From NCBI GenBank assembly GCA_001599755.1, contig BCHX01000006.1, positions 3,645,336 through 3,709,335 of the forward strand: a stretch of 64,000 bases of DNA, written 5' to 3'. Numbering within the stretch: the stretch's first letter is position 1; every line of letters begins with the position of its first letter. Shown piece by piece: positions 56,358 through 64,000 of this stretch. The notes under the pieces are model-generated. The model ran no database searches and was not told the DNA's origin. It saw only the letters and a program-made list of their open reading frames with translations. A program made the translations under genes and the position numbers. This DNA is from Gliomastix tumulicola (lineage: Eukaryota > Ascomycota > Sordariomycetes > Hypocreales > Bionectriaceae).

Positions 56358-57239
56358 TTACTGCTGGTGCTGCTGCTGCTGCTGCTGCTGGCCCGCTGGT
56401 GAGGGGGAAGCTGACCGAAAACCACGTCGCACAAATTCGACATAGCCAAGCGGCCTGCCTCGGGCTGCCCCAAGCATGTCCTGGACACCCCCGTATACTA
56501 GTCCGAAGAGCAAGCCGGACTTAGCAGTCCGGGCGGCCGTGCTGAACGAGAAGCGGTCTGTTACGGTGAGTTTCTGTTAGCCAATGAGATCCCCCACGTA
56601 GCACCACAGGATCTGGATGATGAAAGAGCATTGGCATATCCCCGATATCGCGATATCGCGATACGGTGGCGAGATGGATGATGAAAATCTGACACAGCTC
56701 CGACACATCACGACGACATACCATCGCACGCGCAACCCAAGACCCTGATTTCTAGATCGTAGATTAAGGAATGTCTTGCACTTACTCCATAGTGAGAAGG
56801 CTCCCGCCACACTCAACGACGCAATAATGGTGGAGAATAGATCTGAGGTGCCCCGACAGCGATCAACGGTGCTCTCGAGCGAGAGGGCCATCAGCGTCCA
56901 TGCACCCGTCTTTGACGCCATACGCAGCCCTTCGCGCAGACCCCCGAACATGACGTGATAGTTCTTGGACTTGTGGTATAGGTACCACCCGGCCGTGGAG
57001 TCGGGCATCTTGTGGGCGTGCTCGGCGCGGAAGCGTAGCTGGGCCGTCTGGCCGCCCTGTGTTGCGCCGAGGGAGAAACCGACGACGGCTGAAACAGCAG
57101 AGCCGAGTGTAATGCGCGCCGGTGGGCTCATGGAGAGTCGAGGGTACGGGTCGACGGGGAACGGAGAGGGAGGAAGCGAGGTCGTTGCGGATGGCACTGG
57201 TACCAGCGCATTCGATGGGGTATTCGGTGACGCTTCCAT
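56358..57239 (-). CDS. Tim17/Tim22/Tim23-family protein with poly-Gln tail
   Basis: Exons on the minus strand: 56786-57239 and 56358-56557, giving 217 residues. Seen: a Pro/Ser-rich N terminus, then SAVSAVVGFSLGATQGG, AGWYLYHKSKNYHVMFGGLR, WTLMALSLESTVDRCRGTSD and a segment SLWNRFSFSTAARTAKSGL formed across the intron, followed by LFGLVYGGVQDML. These are the glycine-rich membrane helices of the Tim17/22/23 superfamily. It is not a canonical Tim17, Tim22 or Tim23; it looks like the divergent fungal relative with a longer N terminus. The 228-bp intron is long for this window, and the protein ends in a Gln run (CAG repeat). Probably a mitochondrial inner-membrane protein. Confidence 0.8.
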
Positions 57240-57576
57240 GGTGGCGACTTGTCGATCGTGGAGTTCGACGGTATCTCTGGTCCGGTCGGGTAAAGAGTTA
57301 TCTCCAAAAGGCAAGCAACGCAAGAAGACGACTTTGATGCTGAGCTTTCGGAATCAGCTTCCCATCCAGACCTCATGTTGGAAAATTGAAGCCCCATACA
57401 GTAGAAGTACACTGTATATTTCTGTGCACTGTGCGGCCACTTAACACGAGGCCACGTGACACCGCGACCACTCAAAGACCCGCTCTTCTGCCCCACGATC
57501 AGTTGCGTCCCGCCATTCTTCAGCTGGTTGTTCTTTGTGCACATTCAGGCCGCAGAGTGCGTCAACAACGGGCAGA
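57240..57576. other. divergent promoter region
   Basis: About 340 bp between the Tim17-family gene and the next plus-strand gene; promoter sequence only. Confidence 0.5.
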
Positions 57577-58060
57577 ATGGCGGTAAGAATACGTTCTCTC
57601 TCTCTCTCTCTCTATCTATCATAATTTTCTTCCGTGTCTAACCAACATGCAGTCAGAATTCACGGAACCGCAGATCTCCGTGCGCTTAAAGCACGGCATC
57701 CACACCATCTACCTCTTCGTCGACCCTCTCAAGCCGATCCGCGCAGTGAGCGGCGAGCTTCTTCTCCTCTTGAGAGAGCGCTATTCCACTGGCTTAACGA
57801 AGTCTATCGACTCTCCCGAGCGCACACCCATACCCGCCGAAGATGAGGACGTCAAGATCGCCTACGCCGTGCTAAGCGTCCCGAACGACCCCACAAGAGG
57901 CTGGAAGCGATTGAAGGTCGACGACGACGAGACGGTCCCTGCCGGAAAGGCTGGGTTCAAAGAAAACGGCATCGTGGCGTTTGCATTTGTAGCAGACGAA
58001 GAGGAGGAGCCGGTGTTCGAGGTGGAGTGGCCGAAGGAGGACGAGGAGATGTACGAATAG
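57577..58060 (+). CDS. small acidic hypothetical protein
   Basis: Unknown 137-residue protein. Two starts work. In the spliced form, exon 57577-57582 (ATG GCG) joins 57653-58060 over an intron with clean GTAAGA and CAG ends. Otherwise ATG at 57647, inside that acceptor, gives a protein of exactly the same length differing only at residue 2 (Ala or Gln). The spliced form is preferred because of the good donor and the pyrimidine-rich tract. Seen: SVRLKHGIHTIYLFVDPLKP near the N terminus (strand-turn-strand), a helical LLLLLRERY segment, GWKRLKVDDDETVPAGKAGF and a very acidic C terminus. The regular small domain looks conserved, possibly a ubiquitin-like or adaptor fold, but no family was recognised. 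Confidence 0.75.
57596..57612. repeat. CT microsatellite
   Basis: A run of CT followed by CTAT units inside the proposed first intron of the small acidic protein gene; it may act as part of the polypyrimidine tract. Confidence 0.75.
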
Positions 58061-58759
58061 GACATCGATCCTCCCTAAGTTCAGGCATGTGTGTTTGACC
58101 GTCGCTGCTTATACACCTTGGAGTGGCGCGTTGACGAGTGATGCGAAGTTCTGCGGCTGGAGTTACGAGACGCCTTTTGGGTGCATCGCCCTTTTCTTTG
58201 CATGGAAATCCTGGGGTTGTGCCGCGTCCTAGATTACGATGAGATGAATGCGCATTGAAGATTTCGCAAGTATTATGCCTACTAGTAGTAGTCACCGTGA
58301 TTTTGGACAGCGACGAATAGCTATTCCAACTTGGAAACTGCTAAGACGGTAGCATGGAAGGGGTATTCTCTATGCAACATACACATGCTTCGCTATCTCA
58401 AGTTCGTGGCTTGGATTGACAGAGCGCAAGGCCTCAACGCAAAGACTTTGACAATCTCGGCCACTTCACGACCTCCCTACATTAACTCTCTCTATCGTCA
58501 GATATATCGTCAGCTTTGATTCCTTCTACACTCTGCTTTCCATGATTTTCGCGTTCGAAATGGTGGCATTTCAACATGATTATTCAACGTGTAGGGTAGG
58601 TATTACACCAACCTCCCTCCCCTGGACAATCTGTCGCCCTAATGCGGACCCCCTGAAACCCGCGATTTTGCATCCCTCCGTCACCGTATTTTTTGCTTCT
58701 GACAACCCTCGCTTTGTGTCTGGTGCTGGCCTTTGCAGTGCGCTTGTACAGCTTCTCCG
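58061..58759. other. intergenic region
   Basis: About 700 bp between two plus-strand genes, with no recognised gene. Confidence 0.5.
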
Positions 58760-60526
58760 ATGGCTGTTGCCGCCGCTCTGCGCCATGGCCTTCGCCTGCT
58801 TATTCCGTTAGCGCTAGCCTGCACTTTTTACTTATATCTGTACCCCGTCTTTCATGGCTGCGCGTTCCCCGTCCCGTCGCGCAGCGCCCAGGAGGCCTTC
58901 GAGGAGACCAAGAAGTTACACTGGCCATACGCCGACGCGAGCCGAAATGCGACCGCCGCCGCGATTGGGAAACTGGCCCCGTTCAGGCTGCTTGCGCTGG
59001 GCGATCCTCAGCTCGAGGGCGACACGTCGATCCCGACAAAAGTCTACGGCACGCTGCCGCATCTGAAGACGATTGCGAAGCATGTGACGTTCAGGACATC
59101 CCACTCGTCGTTCCTCGAGCGGATACGTATGACGCTGCACGATGTGGTCGATCTGTTCTTCGAAGACATCCCGAACATCCTCGAGTCGATACGGAAGCGC
59201 TTCGACCTGTACGGCAACGACTTTTACCTGGCACATATATACCGGACGGTGCATTGGTGGACGCAGCCCACGCATGTGACCGTGCTCGGCGATCTCGTGG
59301 GCAGTCAGTGGATCGACGATGCAGAATTCGAGAGACGTGGCCGCCGCTTCTGGAACCGCACGTTTCGTGGAGGGGAGAGGCTCTCGGACGAGCTGGCCAT
59401 GTATCCCCAGCAGGACTACGTGCTGTCGGGCTTCCTTGATGGCTCCGAGGACGAAGCGGCCTGGACGCGACGGATACTGAATGTGGCTGGGAATCACGAC
59501 ATCGGCTACGCAGGAGATCTCACGGAAGAGCGCATGGAGCGCTTTGAGCGAGTGTTCGGCAAGGCCAACTACGAGCTACGCTTCGAGCTCCCCGTCACCG
59601 ACCCCGGGGCTAATGCGTCCATCCTCGACTTCGAGACGAACCCCACCTCCCTGCGCCTCGCGCCCGAGCTCCGGATCGTGGTCATCAACGATATGAACCT
59701 CGATACCCCGGCCAAGAGCGGTCCTCTGCAGGACCAGACGTACGCCTTCATCAACAAGGTCATCTCGCACGCGCATGCCGTCGAGTTCCAGGGCCAGTTC
59801 ACCCTGATCCTGACGCACATCCCCACGTACAAGCCCAAGGGCGTCTGCGTGGACGGGCCGTTCTTCGACTTCCACAGCTCGGCCGACGGCGGCGGCGTCA
59901 AGGAGCAGTACCTGCTGAGCGCCGACGCCAGCAAGGGCTTCTACGAGGGTGTGCTGGGCGTGAGCGGCAACACCAAGGCGGCTGGCGAGGGTCTCGGGCG
60001 TCCGGGACTGATTCTCAACGGGCACGACCACGAGGGCTGCGATACGTATCACTACATCAACCAGACGAATGGTACGGATTGGAGGGAGCGTGACTGGGAG
60101 CATACGACGTGGGCTGATGCCCAGGCTCTCGGTGTCCCTGGCAAATCGGGTCACCCTGGCCGCCGCGAGATCACGGTGCGCAGTATGATGGGCGACTTTG
60201 GCGGAAACGCCGGGCTTCTGAGCATGTGGTTCGACTTTGAGGCGTGGGAATGGAAGTACGAATTTGTGGACTGCGCGCTGGGCACACAGCACTTCTGGTG
60301 GCTCGCCCACATCATCGACCTGCTTGCGGTGGTCAACCTGGTCCTACTTGTCGTCGTAAGTGCGCTGGAGGCTTCGGGCGTCGATGTCGACAAGCACGCC
60401 AGGCAGTACGTCTCCTGGGCCTGGGAACGGATCAGGGCCGCGCGTGAGGGTACAAGGGGCGGGCATGTTACAACAAGAACCACATCTACTACGAATGGGA
60501 CGACTGTGGCGGCGAGGAAGGATTAA
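58760..60526 (+). CDS. Cdc1/Ted1-like metallophosphoesterase (PGAP5 type)
   Basis: ER membrane enzyme of the calcineurin-like phosphoesterase family; relatives remove ethanolamine phosphate from GPI-anchor glycans so that GPI proteins leave the ER. Single exon, 588 residues, starting at ATG 58760 followed by a signal anchor (RLLIPLALACTFYLYLYPVF). Seen metal-site motifs: LALGDPQLEGD, VTVLGDLVGSQWIDD, NVAGNHDIGY, LILTHIPTY and LNGHDHEGCD. A C-terminal membrane span follows (IIDLLAVVNLVLLVVVSAL) and then a short basic tail. The open frame continues upstream to 58733 without an ATG. Length and motifs fit Ted1/Cdc1 relatives; which of the two it represents is not settled. Confidence 0.88.
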   Translation: MAVAAALRHGLRLLIPLALACTFYLYLYPVFHGCAFPVPSRSAQEAFEETKKLHWPYADASRNATAAAIGKLAPFRLLALGDPQLEGDTSIPTKVYGTLPHLKTIAKHVTFRTSHSSFLERIRMTLHDVVDLFFEDIPNILESIRKRFDLYGNDFYLAHIYRTVHWWTQPTHVTVLGDLVGSQWIDDAEFERRGRRFWNRTFRGGERLSDELAMYPQQDYVLSGFLDGSEDEAAWTRRILNVAGNHDIGYAGDLTEERMERFERVFGKANYELRFELPVTDPGANASILDFETNPTSLRLAPELRIVVINDMNLDTPAKSGPLQDQTYAFINKVISHAHAVEFQGQFTLILTHIPTYKPKGVCVDGPFFDFHSSADGGGVKEQYLLSADASKGFYEGVLGVSGNTKAAGEGLGRPGLILNGHDHEGCDTYHYINQTNGTDWRERDWEHTTWADAQALGVPGKSGHPGRREITVRSMMGDFGGNAGLLSMWFDFEAWEWKYEFVDCALGTQHFWWLAHIIDLLAVVNLVLLVVVSALEASGVDVDKHARQYVSWAWERIRAAREGTRGGHVTTRTTSTTNGTTVAARKD

Positions 60527-61269
60527 TTTGGATACTTGTTTGTTGGAAACCGGCGTTGTCCCGCATATCAGACGGGCGCTTCTGTACGATGATAAGTATG
60601 AGAGACGACACGGGAGGCGTTTTAATACCGACTTGATGTTCCTGCGGCATTGCTTTCACTTGAGTCATGTCACCATTGTGAGTCGACAGGGCACATGGCA
60701 GCTGTTTTGAATAAGAAAGAAATCTCTCTGTGCAAACGTTAGGCAGAGACGCACGACTGCCAGTGGCTGGCTCATTGACCATGTTAGGGGCAAATATCCG
60801 GTGCCCCAGCCTCTGGCTGAGCATTGATGCAGTCCATCACAGCCTGGTTTGGCTGGCTCACTGCGCACAACTTGTGCATTCAGCTATGATTCCAACCTCC
60901 GTTGGACAAACAAGGCTGACTGGCTAGGCGAGAAAAGGTAGGAGTAGCCTTGTGGCTCGACGTGAAACTCGAAAAGCTCGCTTACAGTTGCCAAGGGGGC
61001 TGCTTCTCGGGTTGTTTAGGGGGCCACGGGGCAAGGATGACGCCTTCTCTACCTGCTTTTATCTTTCTGTTTCCCACTGCACCTTCCCCCGGTAGAGAAG
61101 ACGAGGAGTATATATTGCACTCATCAAACAATGGCTGATCGAATTCTTTCTTCCCGTCAACCACTCGCTTTTTGGAACTTGTTTTGGAGCCTGACGGCGT
61201 CAGTACTAAGGATAACCAATCGACACTCCTTTTTCTTTTTTGGGACCTTTCTTTTTCTTGGGCTCCAAC
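60527..61269. other. intergenic region
   Basis: About 740 bp. TATATA at 61109-61114 is placed for the Cys-rich protein gene. No other gene recognised. Confidence 0.5.
61109..61114 (+). promoter_or_regulatory. TATA box of the Cys-rich repeat gene
   Basis: TATATA about 155 bp before the start codon. Confidence 0.45.
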
Positions 61270-62378
61270 ATGTGCTCATTCTTCAGCCTTCTGATTTGGC
61301 TGCTGGCGTTCTGGTGCCAGGCCTTTGCTGTCGTCATCTGGCCGTCGCCGCTCGCTGCCGAGCTTTGTGTTGATGAGTGCGGCTGCGTCGAGAACTACGA
61401 ATCGTATCAAGAGTATGTGAGACTTGGGCTCTTGGGGATTTTGACACACTTACAAAGGGACACAGATTCCTTGAATGTGCCGCTTCTGTTCATGGGAAGG
61501 CTCCGGCACCTACACTTGACCCAAGAGACTGGACAGTCACCTCAACACCGACGGCCACCACTACACCAATCTCGGCTTTTTCGCCTACCCCGGCACCTAA
61601 TGTCACGCAGCCCCAGACGTCCACCTCGTCCTCCTCAACGAGGTCCCGGGACAATTGTTTCAAGGGCGGTCCCTGCGACTGTGAGGGCATTGACGATGAC
61701 GATAGCTGGGCGTAAGTCGGTCTGATTTGAGACGCCCCTTCCACAAACTGACAGGCCATGGCTACAGATTCTTCCAGTGCATCACGAATCCCAACTGCGA
61801 GCATTGCTGGATGGGGTCCTCGCTGAGTTCCCACAGTGTCAAGTCGACCACGTTCATGAGCCTGGCCAGGGCTTCGATAAACACGACATGGCCCCCGGAA
61901 GATACGACAACTTCGACCATCAGGTCGACGAGTACAAGGACAATCACGGTCAGCACAAGCACCAGGAGAACGCCACCTGACAACTGCTATGTGGATGGCC
62001 CCTGCGACTGTTCCTTGATCGAGGACAAAAACAGCCGAGAGTAGGACGCACTGATCCCCCTTTCAGGCGGATTTTCATCTAACATGCTGCAGGTATTTCC
62101 GGTGCATCACCAATCCGGCCTGCGAGCATTGCTGGATGAGTCTTTCAAGCCTCACGACACGATCTTCGACACCGTCTCCGACTCCCACGACTCCGGCAAC
62201 GCCGACTTCAGATCCAGCCACTCCTACCGAACTAACGCTCTTCCCCACGAAATCTCCATCTCCACCTCCATCACCGTCACCGTCACCGTCACCATCGCCA
62301 TCGCCGTCTCCTACGCCTTCCCCAACGCCGTCTCCTTTCGAGAGGCCTTTCAAGTCCCCCTGGCTTGGTGGACGTTGA
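61270..62378 (+). CDS. secreted Cys-rich repeat protein
   Basis: Unknown function. Exons 61270-61412, 61466-61711, 61768-62040 and 62093-62378 give 315 residues. Seen: a hydrophobic signal segment (FFSLLIWLLAFWCQAFAVVI) and three copies of a small Cys module. Copies 2 and 3 read NCFKGGPCDCEGI...FFQCITNPNCEHCW and NCYVDGPCDCSLI...YFRCITNPACEHCW. Copy 1 is degenerate (LCVDECGCVENY...FLECAASVHG). They are joined by Ser/Thr/Pro linkers, and the C terminus is a long Ser-Pro repeat. Each module holds one intron at the same residue and phase (after the second codon base just before F/Y). Splicing is supported because every junction restores a near-identical motif. Likely extracellular or wall-associated and O-glycosylated; an effector-like role is speculation. 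Confidence 0.82.
62255..62335 (+). repeat. Ser-Pro coding repeat
   Basis: Tandem CCATCACCG-like hexamers encoding an SP run in the last exon of the Cys-rich protein. Likely a flexible, O-glycosylated stalk and a site of length variation. Confidence 0.8.
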
Positions 62379-63118
62379 TATCCGACTGCGCTTTGTTGGC
62401 GGATCATAAATGCTCGGGTGGACTGGCATGTGCGGGCTCTATAACGCTATCATGATCAGAAACTTCGCGTACGGTATACGCTACACCTTGTGTTAGATCA
62501 GTTTATGGCGGTTCCAACATGGAATTAACTAATTTGCCCTTGGATCGGGCACTGCGAGTTGGTAGAAATAGGACACGCATATCTCGACTCTTACCATCGA
62601 ATGGTGACGGGAGTGCTGATGATTCATCTCAACAACGGTAGGTGTATATTGACAACGCCCGCCGCGTCTCCCCACGGGCAGCTGAGCCCCCTTCGTTTAA
62701 GCAATAATATACACGCAAATGACGATCCACCACATTGTTCCTTTGCATGCCGCAGAACATGCCATCCTCCAGATGCAAAAAGCCATTTGACAAGGGAAAA
62801 TACCCGCACCCGATTCTATATGCTGATAAGCCCCCGTCGTGATGTGAGACACAAGAGAAAAGAGGGCATGTGAACCCCTATACAAGGTAAAGTCAGATTT
62901 GTTTTTGGATGTGTGCTGACAGCTTGCACCGTTCCTCTCCCCGAGTAGATATTAGCGCCTCCTCGTCTCTCGTACACTTCCTGTTTTCCCTCGTCGTGGT
63001 CCTCGCTGAATTTTTGATGTGATTATACAAGCGTCTGTTTTTTCTCTCTTCGTTTTCGATTAGTAGTGGAGATCGGTTCTCTGTTCGTAGACCGGGACGG
63101 TGAGAGGAGTTTGGTCCG
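62379..63118. other. convergent intergenic region
   Basis: About 740 bp between the stops of two convergent genes; 3' UTRs only, no gene recognised. Confidence 0.5.
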
Positions 63119-64000
63119 TTACTCCTTCTTCGGCTCCTCCTTGGACTCGTCCTTCTTGGGGAGGAAGAGGCCGCTCCAGGAGCCGAACATGTTCTCCATG
63201 GCCTCCTTCTGGGCCTTCTCCATGGCTTCCTTCTGCTCCTTGAGAACCGCCTCGCCGTGGGTGCGGATGTCGCGCTCCAGAAGCTCGTACTGGCGCTGCC
63301 CACGCTCGCGGGCGATATCCTGGAGCATCTTGCCCTGGGCAAAGGCCTCGTTGGGGTTCTGCTCGCCCTCGGGCGCGACCGTCATGCTCATGTTACTGGG
63401 CTTGAGGCCGAGCGCGCTGGAGAGGGCGCCGAAGCCGGATGGCTTGGAGTGCTTCGCCCTGGTGGCCAGCTGGGCGTTGAACTCCTTTCGGGCGATGGCC
63501 TCGCGGCGGGCGAACTCGGTCGGGATGTGCTTGCCCTCGAAGGCGCGGAGGACCTTGCGGACGTCCGGGTACTGCATCGTGTGGACGTATTCGAGGAAGG
63601 GGATCAGGGCGACGAGCTCCTTGTCGTCGCGGTCACCCTTCCAGGGGTCGAGGATGATGGCGTTCTCGGGCTGCTTGCGGACGTGCTTGGCGTTGGAATC
63701 GATGACGATGACCTTGGAGAGGTCACGGTTCAGGTAAGACAGGTCCTGTTGAAAGATGGTTAGTTGGTGGATTGCTGCTTGTTGTGAGAGGTGCTGAGCA
63801 CATACCTTGACAATCTCGCCGTCCTCAAACTTCGTGGCCTCGCGGTAGAGAGGCCACATGATGATTTGGAAGGGGTCCAGTTTCCGCACTACTGGGTCGC
63901 CCATCGCAGACGGCGTTGTGGTGAACAGGACGAGCTCGTAGTATTGGGAGAGGTAGCGCAGGAAATAGTCGACGCCGGGGCGCTTGGCGAGGCGCCAGCC
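63119..64000 (-). CDS. tim50: Tim50, inner-membrane translocase subunit (partial)
   Basis: Receptor subunit of the TIM23 presequence translocase, passing precursors from TOM to Tim23. Only the C-terminal 273 residues are present; the gene runs off the right edge. Exons on the minus strand: 63806 to beyond 64000, and 63119-63745. Seen: GWRLAKRPGVDYFLRYLSQY, YELVLFTTTPSAMGDPVVRK, LDPFQIIMWPLYREATKFED, DLSYLNRDLSKVIVIDSNAK and AIILDPWKGD, matching the FCP1-like domain of Tim50. A charged helical tail and KKDESKEEPKKE end follow. The 60-bp intron (63746-63805) has no stop and is a multiple of three; it is treated as an intron because the family sequence runs EIVK-DLSYLNRD without insertion. Confidence 0.93.
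   Translation of the reverse strand, partial: GWRLAKRPGVDYFLRYLSQYYELVLFTTTPSAMGDPVVRKLDPFQIIMWPLYREATKFEDGEIVKVCAQHLSQQAAIHQLTIFQQDLSYLNRDLSKVIVIDSNAKHVRKQPENAIILDPWKGDRDDKELVALIPFLEYVHTMQYPDVRKVLRAFEGKHIPTEFARREAIARKEFNAQLATRAKHSKPSGFGALSSALGLKPSNMSMTVAPEGEQNPNEAFAQGKMLQDIARERGQRQYELLERDIRTHGEAVLKEQKEAMEKAQKEAMENMFGSWSGLFLPKKDESKEEPKKE

Noticed and set aside
1..64000. biosynthetic gene cluster or CRISPR-type system
   Set aside because: No polyketide or peptide synthase, terpene cyclase, P450 group or direct-repeat array was found; the organism is eukaryotic.

Overview
The window is nuclear DNA of a filamentous ascomycete fungus, most likely a Sordariomycete-type plant-biomass degrader. It is GC-rich. 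Genes carry many short GT-AG introns (mostly 48-90 bp). The gene families are typically fungal: Zn2Cys6 and DUF3425-type bZIP regulators, an AA9 lytic polysaccharide monooxygenase, GH43 and GH115 enzymes, a Smi1/Knr4-like protein and large amino-acid and MFS permease families. No bacterial operon, CRISPR array, rRNA, tRNA or intact transposon was seen. Exon boundaries were read by eye from splice consensus, reading phase and family alignment. All multi-exon models given close to a multiple of three.

Layout. 0.6-4.0 kb: kinesin-8 motor (-). 5.0-7.1 kb: seven-exon amino-acid permease (-). 8.4-10.2 kb: a single-pass membrane protein and a small tail-anchored protein (+). 10.5-12.6 kb: ferric/cupric reductase (-). 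13.2-14.9 kb: GH43 (-). 15.8-20.1 kb: accessory stretch with an unknown gene broken by one in-frame stop, a small secreted lectin-fold protein and an HNH-like gene. 21.2-25.9 kb: an unknown protein, a secreted AA9 LPMO and a GH32-like enzyme (+). 26.0-28.7 kb: a decayed copy and an intact second copy of the HNH-like gene, then a mosaic of duplicated fragments. 28.7-33.4 kb: cupin (-), bZIP (-) and NmrA-like protein (+). 33.5-37.1 kb: GH115 with a possible GPI tail (-). 38.0-43.2 kb: BuGZ/ZNF207-like zinc finger, SUKH-domain protein and second bZIP (all -). 43.7-45.4 kb: MFS transporter (+). 45.6-49.8 kb: Zn2Cys6 regulator (-). 52.2-64 kb: housekeeping genes (KEOPS subunit Cgi121, proline dehydrogenase, Tim17/22/23-like protein, Cdc1/Ted1-like phosphoesterase, Tim50 at the edge) plus a small unknown protein and a secreted Cys-rich repeat protein.

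How the genes may work together. GH43, AA9, the GH32-like enzyme and GH115 are a loose set of polysaccharide-degrading activities, with sugar- or nutrient-responsive regulators and transporters nearby. They are not tightly packed and no co-regulation is shown. Two mitochondrial import-type proteins (Tim17/22/23-like, Tim50) and mitochondrial proline dehydrogenase lie in the conserved right-hand part, probably by chance.

Most interesting signals: (1) a secreted Cys-rich protein whose three internal repeats are each split by an intron at the same residue and phase; (2) five exact copies of a 9-bp motif plus a nested palindrome between a divergent bZIP/NmrA gene pair; (3) a small family of HNH-like genes (two intact, one relic) in inverted orientation around the AA9/GH32 segment, with a mosaic of duplicated fragments beside it.
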